DNA from: an uncultured Collinsella sp.
Lineage (GTDB): Bacteria > Actinomycetota > Coriobacteriia > Coriobacteriales > Coriobacteriaceae
DNA length: 64,000 nucleotides
Reading direction: 5' to 3'
Assembly: GCA_934668875.1 (NCBI GenBank)
Contig: CAKUON010000002.1
Location: forward strand, 227,864 to 291,863
Part shown: positions 46,928-55,786 of the stretch, one piece after another
How positions within the stretch are numbered: position 1 is the first letter of the stretch
Layout of the letters: each line of letters opens with the position of its first letter
Position numbers and translations under genes: made by a program
Notes under the pieces: generated by a model
Databases searched by the model: none
Seen by the model: only the letters and a program-made list of their open reading frames with translations
What the model was told of the DNA's origin: nothing

Positions 46928-49900
46928 TTAGCGCCTCCTCGATGCCGATTCCAGGTGGGCAAACAAGATGGCTGCGGCGCCGGAAGTCAAGAGGGCGGTT
47001 AGGCAGGCGGCGATGGGAATAGATCCCGTTGCCGGCAGGTCTTGCGGCAGGGCACATTGTTGAACGACGCGATCTTCGTCATGTGACTCAAGTTTGTCGC
47101 CGCCGCCATTGCGACAGAGGTCGACACGGGCGCTGTTGGTGAGTGCAGTTTGTGGCGTATAAGCCGACGTTGCCTGCATGTGCACGACTGCACCCCGAGC
47201 GTCTGTACCAAGGATTGCTTTGACATCGTCAAGGTCGTCGTGCTCATCTTTGAGATCATCGCGGGTCCAAGAATCCGCATCGCTTCGAGTCGTAAAGTCG
47301 GCGGCCACCGCACCGTATTCAATGCGAATGCCCGTTACGACGGTATTGGCGGGAAGATCGAGCTCATGTGCCTCAAGTGTGGTTGATTCTGTGGCCGGGA
47401 CATCGGTTTTCCAGAGATGCCAGCCTTCGTAATCAACGAGGCGACGGTCCTCGCCTAAGCGCTCTTTAACTTCTTCGGACTCAAGCCAGGGGTTTTCATG
47501 TCCATCGTCAAGTGTCGCGTTTGCCTGCTCGTCGATGCTTGACGAGCCCAACGGCGTCGTGCGGTACCACACGTTACATAGGCCGTTGAGGTCGCCGGTG
47601 GCGATAGGGGTTTCGATTGAGACGAATCTTGCGGTGCCGTCCTTGGCGCACTCAAGATCATCGGTAATTGTGAACTCATCAACCCAGGTGGTCGACTCGT
47701 TTCGCGCATCGACGGTGTAGGAGAAAAACCCTTTCGCATCGGCTTGTGTCGCGGCGCGGTTTTTGCCATCGCCGTTAGCCAAGAGGCCATCCCCGACGGG
47801 CTGGGCAATTTCTTGACGCTTGTCGATCTGTCCTTTGATCTCGATCGGCGCGTCCTTCATTGCGAAAGATTGGACTTCTTCCGTAGCCTTTACTTCAAAC
47901 GTTATCTCCTCGGCAAGGTCGTAGGTCCGCGGGGACATTATTTCGCGCAACGTGTAGGTGCCAGGCGCAAGATGTTCGATACGGTGCGGCTTGTCGGATG
48001 AGGTCCAGGAGTCTATTTCGGTTTTATCGGGACCATATAGGGTGAGCTGTGCGCCTTCCACTTCCTGCTCACCGCTTGCATCGACCTTGGAGATATCAAC
48101 CTTGGTGAAATCGTCGGATACGTTAAGCCGTGCTTCTACAACGGGTGTTTTCTGGTCGGCATAAGTAAGGTCGACAATATGGGATGTCCGATCGAGTAAG
48201 AAGCCTGCCGGCGCTTGAGTCTCGACAACCTCGTAGTGCGCGGTGCCAGATCCCAGCGGGAGGTCGTCCGCGCGTGCTTCTCCAGTTTCATCCGTCGTGA
48301 CGGTAGCGACAGTCTCACCGTCGAGCGCGGCGATGCTACCGTCGGGGCGCACGATATCACCCGAAGCACGGATCTCAAAGATGGCGCCCGCGAGGCTGCT
48401 GCCGTCTACGGCATCGGTTTTAACGATCCTGATGTTTCCGATCGCGGCGTGGTCATAATACGAGGCGATTGCAACGGGCGTTAGGTTTATATCGGCGGGT
48501 ATGTTTACCTCGATCTCTTCGCCGACAAGATAGGGCTCTTTGGCCGAGGTTTCGCGTACATAATAGGTGCCCGGCACGAGCGATTCGGGCAGTGTGACGG
48601 TCCCGGTCGTGTCAGTCGTAAAGGTGTCCATTACGTTATGTGCTGGATACCAGCAAGTTTGTGAGACAGGTTTGTGATTGCTGTCGAGTAGTTGGAAGGT
48701 GAATCCGGCTAGTGGAACAGAAGCGCCTGTTTGGGCATCGCGTTTTACAATCTGGAGATGCGTCGACAGAGCGTGGTTGTCCACGATATATTGAAGCTCG
48801 GTGCCGTCGGAAATCTGATTAGCCTCGACGGTCCATTCCCCCGCACGTTTAAAACCCTCGGGGACGGTTTCCGGAACCTCACGAACCGTGTAGCCGGCGC
48901 GGTCGTATGGGACGGCTCCGTGGACACCGGCTGGTCGCTTGCCTGTGCCAAACCATGCTTCGGGCTGGTCTTTGGTGGAGGCAAAGCCATAGATGTTTGT
49001 AGTCAGTGTGCCAACAACCTGCTGAGAGCTGTTACTGACAACCTCAAAGACAACATCTCCTGCCGGCTGCTCCAGGCCGGATTGATCGTTATTGCCGTAG
49101 TCCTTGAATTTTGAAATCTCAAGGTTAAACGCAATGGGGATATCGGAAATGCGAGATTCGATCTCGACCACGCCTGAATCGCCGAGTTGGTCGGCTCCAA
49201 CGGTGTAAGACCAACTGTCACCGGAGGGCAAATAGCCCTCGGGCGCCTTCGATTCATAGATGGTAAAGGTTCCCAGGGGGACATCGGTGAGGGTAGCTCG
49301 ACCGCTTTCATCGGTCCTGAGAGTTTGTGTCCATCCAGGGGTTGATTGCGATACGCACACGAATTCTGCTCCTGCGAGCGAAGCCCCAACTTGGGGGCCT
49401 GCATTCGTTGCGGCGTCGAGCTTTACAATGCGCAAGGTAATGGTGCCGGGTTGTTCATCAATGGTGACGTATCCGCCGTTATCCGTCGTGGTAAAGGCAA
49501 TGCGATCGTGCCGGGGGATATAACCAGCTGGCGCTGTTGTCTCAACTAGGTAGTATGCCGTGTTGGGTAGGAGTGTTGCCTGCGCTCGACCGTTGCTGTC
49601 CATCTGGACGGTGCCGACACGTGCGCCGCTGGCGCTCTCAAAAACATCGAATGTTGCCCCATCAAACTGATAAGTATTGTTTCCGCTGGTAATGGCAGCG
49701 TTTGCAGACTGCTTTTGGAAGGAAACAGAGACCGCCGGTAGTACATAGAGCATGTCTTGACGTTTGCTGCCGCCCGATACGGTTCCTATATAGCGCCGCG
49801 CGCGGTGCGGAGCGGCTTTGATGCTTCCTGATTTTGCGCTGTCGTGGAGCCACCGCGCAGCCGCCACGACTTCATTGTCGGCGGTAAAGTGCCCACTCTT

Positions 49901-50359
49901 GGTTTTGCCCTGAGCGGTCGTGTAGGAGTAGGTGCCGTCGACATGGGTAGTGCCGTTGAGCATCCATACGGCAAGCTGGGTGGCGGCGCGGGCGCGATCG
50001 GGTGAAAGATGGTAACCGCCAAACGACGTGGCGGTAGGATATCCGTGACAAACGATTGCCGCGAACTCGTCGTCGAGCCACACCCAGCCTTGATCAAAGT
50101 TGAGCCATGGACCGCCCGGCTTGGTGGGCCCGGGGCGTTCCTGGTTCATGCAGTAGGCAATCGAGGCGTCTTGAGCTTCATATTTGCCGATGAAGAAGGG
50201 CCCACAATCATCGCTAATAGTACGGAAGCCGAGCTGGTCGTAGCCATCGACGGCAAATGCGGCTCCCGGTGCCAGGCAGCCGAACAGCAGGAAGAGGAGC
50301 AGGAGCAGCGGACCTGTTGCGATTGCGCTGTGGACAGAGTGCGTGGGTGCGTTGGACAT
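46928..50359 (-). CDS. Thioester-domain surface adhesin with Cna-B repeats, LPATG anchor
   Basis: The 1143-aa product has a signal peptide (hydrophobic residues 15-36). Residues about 40-215 form a thioester (TQXA) domain with Cys70 in IAYCMNQE and Gln128 in AATQLAVWML, the pair expected to form an internal thioester that can bind host surfaces covalently. About five Cna-B/SpaA-like modules follow, with E-box motifs such as YLVETTAPAGY, TIYESKAPEGY, YTVREVPETVPEGF, YYVRETSAKEPY and YEVVETQAPAGF. A D2-like module is near 850-1060. The sorting signal is LPATG (about residue 1108) with a hydrophobic stretch and SRRR. AAGGAGCAGCC precedes the ATG. It is a single-gene unit; no sortase is nearby. 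Confidence 0.88.
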   Translation of the reverse strand: MSNAPTHSVHSAIATGPLLLLLFLLFGCLAPGAAFAVDGYDQLGFRTISDDCGPFFIGKYEAQDASIAYCMNQERPGPTKPGGPWLNFDQGWVWLDDEFAAIVCHGYPTATSFGGYHLSPDRARAATQLAVWMLNGTTHVDGTYSYTTAQGKTKSGHFTADNEVVAAARWLHDSAKSGSIKAAPHRARRYIGTVSGGSKRQDMLYVLPAVSVSFQKQSANAAITSGNNTYQFDGATFDVFESASGARVGTVQMDSNGRAQATLLPNTAYYLVETTAPAGYIPRHDRIAFTTTDNGGYVTIDEQPGTITLRIVKLDAATNAGPQVGASLAGAEFVCVSQSTPGWTQTLRTDESGRATLTDVPLGTFTIYESKAPEGYLPSGDSWSYTVGADQLGDSGVVEIESRISDIPIAFNLEISKFKDYGNNDQSGLEQPAGDVVFEVVSNSSQQVVGTLTTNIYGFASTKDQPEAWFGTGKRPAGVHGAVPYDRAGYTVREVPETVPEGFKRAGEWTVEANQISDGTELQYIVDNHALSTHLQIVKRDAQTGASVPLAGFTFQLLDSNHKPVSQTCWYPAHNVMDTFTTDTTGTVTLPESLVPGTYYVRETSAKEPYLVGEEIEVNIPADINLTPVAIASYYDHAAIGNIRIVKTDAVDGSSLAGAIFEIRASGDIVRPDGSIAALDGETVATVTTDETGEARADDLPLGSGTAHYEVVETQAPAGFLLDRTSHIVDLTYADQKTPVVEARLNVSDDFTKVDISKVDASGEQEVEGAQLTLYGPDKTEIDSWTSSDKPHRIEHLAPGTYTLREIMSPRTYDLAEEITFEVKATEEVQSFAMKDAPIEIKGQIDKRQEIAQPVGDGLLANGDGKNRAATQADAKGFFSYTVDARNESTTWVDEFTITDDLECAKDGTARFVSIETPIATGDLNGLCNVWYRTTPLGSSSIDEQANATLDDGHENPWLESEEVKERLGEDRRLVDYEGWHLWKTDVPATESTTLEAHELDLPANTVVTGIRIEYGAVAADFTTRSDADSWTRDDLKDEHDDLDDVKAILGTDARGAVVHMQATSAYTPQTALTNSARVDLCRNGGGDKLESHDEDRVVQQCALPQDLPATGSIPIAACLTALLTSGAAAILFAHLESASRRR

Positions 50360-50613
50360 GGCTGCTCCTTATCCCTCGTGCGCCGCATGGGGAGGTTGCG
50401 ACGCGTAGGATGAGGCTACCCCCGAGGTTCATGCGGGTAAGTACCGGAGCCTGACCAAAAGCTTGCCCAATTCCTGACAAATTGAGCTCAAATATAACAA
50501 TCAGGCAAAAGCGCAGGTAGAAGATAAGGAGAACAGGAGACCAAAGGTCCTCGTCTCCACAATTGATGCGATTTTCAAACGAATCTCCACAGCTAAAACA
50601 AGCATCGCCACCC

Positions 50614-50643
50614 TTGTATCGAACAAGACAACCGCGTTATACT
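50614..50643 (+). promoter_or_regulatory. Promoter for tRNA-Gly
   Basis: TTGTAT (50614-50619), 18-base spacer, TATACT (50638-50643), 13 bases before the tRNA 5' end. Confidence 0.7.
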
Positions 50644-50656
50644 AGCCAACACGCAA

Positions 50657-50731
50657 GCGGGCATCGCCAAGTGGTAAGGCATCAGCTTCCCAAGCTGACA
50701 CTCGCGGGTTCGAGTCCCGTTGCCCGCTCCA
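50657..50731 (+). tRNA. tRNA-Gly (CCC anticodon)
   Basis: A 75-base cloverleaf with acceptor GCGGGCA/TGCCCGC, anticodon loop TTCCCAA, T-arm CGGGTTCGAGTCCCG and encoded CCA. It is followed by a terminator and three extra copies of its 3' end. Confidence 0.97.
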
Positions 50732-50742
50732 GTAAAAAGCAC

Positions 50743-50776
50743 AAGCACGGCACCATCACGGTGCCGTGCTTTTTTC
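50743..50776 (+). terminator. Terminator after tRNA-Gly
   Basis: AAGCACGGCACC/GGTGCCGTGCTT stem with loop ATCAC, followed by TTTTT. Confidence 0.95.
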
Positions 50777-50783
50777 AATAAAG

Positions 50784-50924
50784 CGCCGGGACTCGAACCC
50801 GCCAGGGTGCGAGCGTAAAACAAACGCGAAGCGTTTGTAGCGAGCAGGCGAAGGCGCCGGCAGGCGCCTGAAGCCGGTGCGGATTTGCGAAGCAAATACG
50901 CAGACGTCCCGTTGCCCGCTCCAT
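50784..50924. repeat. tRNA-derived hairpin module 2 (tRNA-Gly), with first 3'-end tail
   Basis: It starts with an inverted T-arm copy (CGCCGGGACTCGAACCCGCC). It continues with hairpins (AAACGCGAAGCGTTT, AGGCGCC/GGCGCCT, GCGGATTTGC/GCAAATACGC) and ends with GACGTCCCGTTGCCCGCTCC, the direct tRNA-Gly 3' end from the T-loop on. CGGGAC at the left can pair with GTCCCG at the right. Its interior CCAGGGTGCGAGCGTAAA matches module 1. Confidence 0.8.
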
Positions 50925-51003
50925 CGAGCGCGGGAGACCTTGGGACGGCCAATTCAACAAAGTCTTCCCCATCGTCTCCGTGAATCCGAGAAGATCGACC
51001 GCA

Positions 51004-51055
51004 GCCGGTGCGGATTTGCGAAGCAAATGCGCAGACGTCCCGTTGCCCGCTCCAT
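51004..51055 (+). repeat. Second tRNA-Gly 3'-end unit
   Basis: A 52-base unit (hairpin GCGGATTTGC/GCAAATGCGC, then the tRNA-Gly 3' end with CCA), nearly identical to 50873-50924 and 131 bases downstream of it. Confidence 0.9.
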
Positions 51056-51136
51056 CAGCCGAGGTCGATTTCGGGAACGACAGATTCGACCGGTTTCGCC
51101 CCCCGCGTCTCCCCGGACCCAGGTTTGCCGACCGCA

Positions 51137-51188
51137 GCCGGTGCGTACTTGCAAAGCAAATACGCAGACGTCCCGTTGCTTGCTCCAA
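51137..51188 (+). repeat. Third tRNA-Gly 3'-end unit
   Basis: A more diverged unit, 133 bases after the second (GCGTACTTGC/GCAAATACGC, then GTCCCGTTGCTTGCTCCA, with GCTTGC in place of GCCCGC). It lies about 100 bases before purB. The sequences between the units (50925-51003, 51056-51136) encode nothing I can support. Confidence 0.85.
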
Positions 51189-51289
51189 TTCCAAAATGTT
51201 AGGTTCATACCCGCTGCCCATACTGGCACGCGCGCACGGTACAATGGTTGAGTTACGACCAACGTGCCAATAACCAAAAAGGAGCCGCT

Positions 51290-52636
51290 ATGATCGATCG
51301 CTATACCCGCCCGGAGATGGGACACATCTTCTCCCTCGAGAACAAGTACGCCATTTGGCAGGAGATCGAGGTCCTGGCCTGCGAGGCCCAGGCGGAGCTC
51401 GGCAAGATCGGCATTTCTAAAGACGAAGCCCAGTGGATCCGCGACCATGCCAACTTTGAGAAGGCAAAGGTCGACGAGATCGAGGAGGTCACGCGCCACG
51501 ACGTCATCGCCTTCCTGACCAACATGAAGGAGTACATCGACGCTGATGTTCCCGAGGGCGACCCCAAGCCCAGCCGCTGGGTTCACTATGGCATGACCAG
51601 CTCCGACCTGGGCGATACGGCTCTGTGCTATCAGCTCACCCAGGCTTGTGACCTGATCATCGAGGACGTCAAGAAGCTCGGCGAGATCTGCAAGCGTCGT
51701 GCCTTCGAGGAGCGCGACACGCTCTGCGCCGGCCGTACTCATGGCATCCATGCCGAGCCGATGACCTTCGGTATGAAGTTTGGCTCCTGGGCCTGGGAGC
51801 TCAAGCGCGATCTGGACCGTCTTGAGGACGCCCGTAAGAACGTTGCCTTCGGTGCCATCTCGGGCGCCGTCGGAACTTACAGCTCCATCGAGCCGTTTGT
51901 CGAGGAGTATGTCTGCGAGCACCTGGGTCTGGTTCACGATCCGCTGTCCACGCAGGTCATCAGCCGCGACCATCACGCCTACCTCGCCGGTGTCCTCGCT
52001 ACCACGGCTGCCACCTGTGAGCGCATCGCAACCGAGGTTCGCAACCTGCAGAAGACCGATACGCTCGAGGCCGAGGAGCCGTTCCGCAAGGGGCAAAAGG
52101 GCAGCTCCGCTATGCCGCACAAGCGCAACCCCATCACCATGGAGAAGGTCTGCGGCCTGTCACGCGTCGTGAAGTCTAACGCCCAGGTCGCTTTCGACAA
52201 CGTTGCCCTGTGGCATGAGCGCGACATTTCGCACTCCTCAGCCGAGCGCGTCGCCCAGGCCGATAGCTTTATCGCACTCGACCACATGTTCCAGTGTCTC
52301 ATCCGCGTCATCGACGGCCTGCAGCTGTACCCTGCCCGCATGATGGCCAACCTCAACAAGACCCGCGGCCTCATCTTCTCCTCCAAGGTGCTGCTGGCTC
52401 TTGTCGACACGGGTATCACCCGCGAGGACGCCTATGCCATCGTGCAGGAAAACGCCATGGCCACCTGGCACGAGGTTCAGGATTGCGTCTCAGGCCCTAC
52501 CTTTAAGGAGCGCCTCGAGGCCGATCCGCGCTGCACCGTCAGCCAGGAGAAGCTCGACGAGATCTTTGATCCGTGGGACTTCCTCACCCGCATCGACACG
52601 GTCTTCGACCGTCTGGAGCAGCTGAGCTTCGAGTAA
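51290..52636 (+). CDS. purB: Adenylosuccinate lyase
   Basis: Catalyses two fumarate-releasing steps of purine synthesis (SAICAR to AICAR, adenylosuccinate to AMP). The 448-aa product begins MIDRYTRPEMGHIFSLENKY and carries the superfamily signature GSSAMPHKRNPI, the catalytic-histidine segment GRTHGIHAEPMTFG and HYGMTSSDLGDTA. AAGGAGCCGCT precedes the ATG at 51290; the frame upstream is unsupported. It stands alone, about 7 kb from purC. TACAAT at 51240 may be its -10 box. Confidence 0.97.
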   Translation: MIDRYTRPEMGHIFSLENKYAIWQEIEVLACEAQAELGKIGISKDEAQWIRDHANFEKAKVDEIEEVTRHDVIAFLTNMKEYIDADVPEGDPKPSRWVHYGMTSSDLGDTALCYQLTQACDLIIEDVKKLGEICKRRAFEERDTLCAGRTHGIHAEPMTFGMKFGSWAWELKRDLDRLEDARKNVAFGAISGAVGTYSSIEPFVEEYVCEHLGLVHDPLSTQVISRDHHAYLAGVLATTAATCERIATEVRNLQKTDTLEAEEPFRKGQKGSSAMPHKRNPITMEKVCGLSRVVKSNAQVAFDNVALWHERDISHSSAERVAQADSFIALDHMFQCLIRVIDGLQLYPARMMANLNKTRGLIFSSKVLLALVDTGITREDAYAIVQENAMATWHEVQDCVSGPTFKERLEADPRCTVSQEKLDEIFDPWDFLTRIDTVFDRLEQLSFE

Positions 52637-52679
52637 GGTTGACCTCATTCGACCGCTTGCGGATACATTTCAGCCTTTG

Positions 52680-52713
52680 GCGCCTTGCCCGTCTTGGGTG
52701 AGGCGCTTTTTTC
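52680..52713 (+). terminator. Terminator after purB
   Basis: GCGCCTTGCCC/GGGTGAGGCGC stem (two G-U pairs) with loop GTCTT, followed by TTTTTT. Confidence 0.85.
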
Positions 52714-52740
52714 GTTGCCGCAGCGGCGCCAGGGAATACA

Positions 52741-53613
52741 ATGAACCTCACCTGCAATTTCGGCGAAATGAGACGTGTGCCCAGACGTATCAAGCGAGCC
52801 GCCATCGTCTCGTTCGTGTTCATACTTCTTGTTGCCGCATGTGCGGCCGCCCTGACGTATACCGTTCGAAATAGTTCTTCCTCCTCGAATGAAGTCGACG
52901 AGGACCTCCCAGTACTCAAAATCGGCGTTACGGATAACGACCCCTATGTGTATGTCGACGCCACGGGCGATTACGCCGGCATCGATATCGATATCGCCCG
53001 TGAGGCCTGTAAGCGTGCGGGACTCAAGCCGCAATTCATCGAGATATCTTGGAACGATCGCGACCGGCTGCTCAAAAATGGTGATATCGATTGCCTATGG
53101 TGCGATTATTCGCCCTGTTATCGCGAGGATAAGTATTACTGGACTGAGCCGTATCTAACCGTGACGGTCTCGGTTGCCGCCAAGAAAGCGAGTGGTATCA
53201 AGTCCTTGGCACATCTCGATGGAAGTAGGACCATTGCGGTGATTGCGGGCTCGGTGAGTGAACGTCGATTGCTTGCGGGGGATCTGGGGATCTCGCCGGA
53301 CGTTCAAATCAAATCATATGGCTCTGCCGAACTCTGCAAAGCCGCTCTAGCCAAAGGATATGTGGACTGCTGGATGGCGGACGTACGGTCGCTTGACCGA
53401 CTCGTCGCCCAGTACCCCGGCCTTTATCGCGTGTTCGCTGACGACGTTATGACAGTTGACCTGGGCGTTGCGTTTGAGAACAGCTATGAGGGGGACTACG
53501 TCAAAAAGCTCAATACGGTGCTGTTCGACATGGACCGAGATGGCACGATCGAACGCATTGTGGACAATTACAAGGCAGGAGCGACAACGGGCAGGCAAGG
53601 AGCGGAATCATGA
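52741..53613 (+). CDS. Periplasmic-type solute-binding lipoprotein (SBP family 3)
   Basis: The 290-aa product has a basic N terminus, a hydrophobic segment and a lipobox-like LVAAC with Cys34. An amino-acid-type binding domain follows: LKIGVTDNDPYVYVDATGDYAG, GIDIDIAREACKRAG, the hinge region and SLAHLDGSRTIAVIAGS. No permease or ATPase is adjacent. Its stop overlaps the start of the diguanylate cyclase gene (ATGA), so it is more likely the sensor partner of that protein than a transport component. GGGAATACA precedes the ATG. The ligand is unknown. Confidence 0.85.
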   Translation: MNLTCNFGEMRRVPRRIKRAAIVSFVFILLVAACAAALTYTVRNSSSSSNEVDEDLPVLKIGVTDNDPYVYVDATGDYAGIDIDIAREACKRAGLKPQFIEISWNDRDRLLKNGDIDCLWCDYSPCYREDKYYWTEPYLTVTVSVAAKKASGIKSLAHLDGSRTIAVIAGSVSERRLLAGDLGISPDVQIKSYGSAELCKAALAKGYVDCWMADVRSLDRLVAQYPGLYRVFADDVMTVDLGVAFENSYEGDYVKKLNTVLFDMDRDGTIERIVDNYKAGATTGRQGAES

Positions 53614-55409
53614 CAAATGATGAACACCGCTTGCGCCGAAAAAGATCGGCCACCGCGGCTATCGCCATTGTGGCCAGCGTTGTCTTGCTGAGTCTGCTAT
53701 ATATGGTCGGCACGCATCGCTGTCTCGATAAGACGCTTGGGTTTGGTCGCGAAACCATGGTGTTTTTAAAGGCCGCCTGCGAAAAATATGACCGATATGA
53801 ACAGGGAAGAAAAACCGAGGCAACGTACAATTTGGATGCCGCGGTCGAGTCGTTTGTGACGTTCTTGCCGCATGATCGCGTTGAAGTCAACGACGCTCTG
53901 GTCGAGGAATACGTCCATAACGAGCACCTTTCGGGAATGTTGGTCATGAACGCCGACGGCCAAATGGTCGCTCATTACGATGTCGACGGTCGCGATCCTC
54001 TGATGCTGTGGCGAGAGGAGCTGGCCTGTTCGCCGGTCGCATCGATGTATCGAGGCTCCAAGGTGTCCTACTCGACTGTCGTTGAGCGTCGCGGTGTCGA
54101 CTTTGCCGTGAGTGCCATTCCGTACGGTGATGGGGTGGCGTTGGGGTATCAATCGCTTGCGGCTGAGCCCTCCGATGACTATTCATACGTTATCGCCGAC
54201 GTGCTCGTGAACAACACGTTCCATCAGGGTCCAACGGTGCTCGTGATGCGCGATGCGCAAATCGTTTCGTCAAACGATTCGACCGTCGATATTGCCCTTG
54301 CCCGACTTCTTGCCGATAGCGGAACTGACTGGAAAGACGAAGGCCTAACGCGCGTCGAATATCAGGGAACTACCTGGTACGCCGTGCGTGCGGCGTATAA
54401 GGACTACCGCCTGTTTGCGCTCTACCCCAAATCTGAGGTCATGTCTGGCAGGATTGCATTTGTCGCTGCCGGCGTGCTGGCGTGCCTGGCGTTTTGGGTC
54501 GTAGTGCTGTTGGTGCGCACTATTGCCGACCGTCGCAACTTGGCCGAAAAGGACAAGCAGCTCGGCATCATCAATGCCATCAGTTCTGCGTATGAGTCGA
54601 CCTTCCTGTTGCATCTCGATACGCTCGAGATCGAGGGAATTAACATGTCGCCGTCGATGGCGAAAATATTTGCTGAGCATACCGAGGCATATGACTTTTT
54701 GGACACGGTTTGTCGAGACGTTGTGAGTCCCGAAAGCCGCGAAGTGGTCATGGAGCTTATAGATACAAGTACGCTTCGAGACCGTATGGAGGGCGTGCCG
54801 CACTTGGATGCCGAGGTGCGAGATTGCCGAGGCGCTTGGTATTCGCTGCAGGTTGTTCCGCAGCGTCGCGATGAGCGGGGCCGACTGGAATCGGTCGTCG
54901 TGGCGACGCATAACATCTCGATGGCAAAGCGCGCCGAAGAGCTTTCTTTTCAGGACAAACTGACGGGGCTTCGCAATAGAAATTACCTTGAGTCCCTTGG
55001 CGACGACTCGGTGAACAAATCCCTGCCCGTGAGTGTGATCATGATGGACTGCAACCACCTCAAGCGCACCAACGATCTTTACGGTCACGAAATGGGCGAT
55101 GAGTTGCTGCGGCGTACGGCGTCTGTATTGAGGCGGGTGGCAGGCGAGAAGTTTGTGCCCATGCGCGTTGGTGGAGATGAGTTTTTGTTGATATGCCCCT
55201 ACACTGATCGCGAGTCCGCGCGTCAATTGGTGCAAGATCTTCGCCGCGGTCTTGCTGCGGCGAGCGATGATGCGCTGGCCGTCAGCGCGTCATTTGGCAT
55301 CGCGACGGTAGAGACACCCGGCTGTACGCTAGCCGAGATATACCGCGTTGCCGACCATAACATGTATCAAGAGAAGCGTGAAGTTCACGCTCAGGACGCG
55401 AATCGTTAG
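53610..55409 (+). CDS. Membrane-bound diguanylate cyclase (GGDEF)
   Basis: The 599-aa product has a transmembrane helix at about residues 15-35 and an extracytoplasmic sensor region (about 36-280, Cache-like by layout). A second helix (about 285-307) is followed by a PAS-like segment and a C-terminal GGDEF domain (about 440-590). The motif RVGGDEFLL is intact, as are the first Asp of DCNHLKRTND, the following Asn, and GHEMGD. The residues before GGDEF (EKFVPMRV) lack the RxxD inhibitory site, so product inhibition is unlikely. No EAL domain. It overlaps the solute-binding gene by 4 bases. Confidence 0.9.
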   Translation: MTNDEHRLRRKRSATAAIAIVASVVLLSLLYMVGTHRCLDKTLGFGRETMVFLKAACEKYDRYEQGRKTEATYNLDAAVESFVTFLPHDRVEVNDALVEEYVHNEHLSGMLVMNADGQMVAHYDVDGRDPLMLWREELACSPVASMYRGSKVSYSTVVERRGVDFAVSAIPYGDGVALGYQSLAAEPSDDYSYVIADVLVNNTFHQGPTVLVMRDAQIVSSNDSTVDIALARLLADSGTDWKDEGLTRVEYQGTTWYAVRAAYKDYRLFALYPKSEVMSGRIAFVAAGVLACLAFWVVVLLVRTIADRRNLAEKDKQLGIINAISSAYESTFLLHLDTLEIEGINMSPSMAKIFAEHTEAYDFLDTVCRDVVSPESREVVMELIDTSTLRDRMEGVPHLDAEVRDCRGAWYSLQVVPQRRDERGRLESVVVATHNISMAKRAEELSFQDKLTGLRNRNYLESLGDDSVNKSLPVSVIMMDCNHLKRTNDLYGHEMGDELLRRTASVLRRVAGEKFVPMRVGGDEFLLICPYTDRESARQLVQDLRRGLAAASDDALAVSASFGIATVETPGCTLAEIYRVADHNMYQEKREVHAQDANR

Positions 55410-55522
55410 TATTGCAGTCACCGGTTTGTGCATCGTAGGATGTTGAATCGGTGCCCGCGATACTATATCGGCCCGGGCGGGGATAATAGACATCTGAAAT
55501 TTCTCTATGAGAGGGGATCTCA

Positions 55523-55786
55523 ATGATTAGCTTTGACTACAAGCCTCAGGGCGTGTGCTCTCGCAATATCCATCTCAATCTTTCCGACGACGGCAGCAAG
55601 GTACTGGGCGTCGAGTTTACCGGCGGCTGCGATGGCAACCTCAAGGCCATCTCCAAACTGGTCGAGGGCGCTCCTGCCGACCGTGTGATCGAGGTTCTTG
55701 CCGGCAATACCTGCGGCATGAAGAAGACCTCTTGCGCCGATCAGCTTACGCGTGCTATCGAGGCCGCCCGCGCCGAGATCGCCTAA
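55523..55786 (+). CDS. TSCPD-domain protein (TIGR03905-type)
   Basis: An 87-aa small cysteine-containing protein. Its motifs (YKPQGVCSRNI, FTGGCDGNLKAISKLVEG, CGMKKTSCADQL) match the TSCPD family found alone or at the C terminus of some ribonucleotide reductases. The biochemical role of stand-alone members is not known to me. GAGAGGGGATCTCA precedes the ATG. Its stop overlaps the start of the next gene (TAATG). Confidence 0.88.
   Translation: MISFDYKPQGVCSRNIHLNLSDDGSKVLGVEFTGGCDGNLKAISKLVEGAPADRVIEVLAGNTCGMKKTSCADQLTRAIEAARAEIA

Noticed and set aside
50873..51188. Possible CRISPR array (three repeats with spacers)
   Set aside because: The repeats are pieces of the tRNA-Gly 3' end with spacers of about 80 bases, too long and too few, and there are no cas genes.
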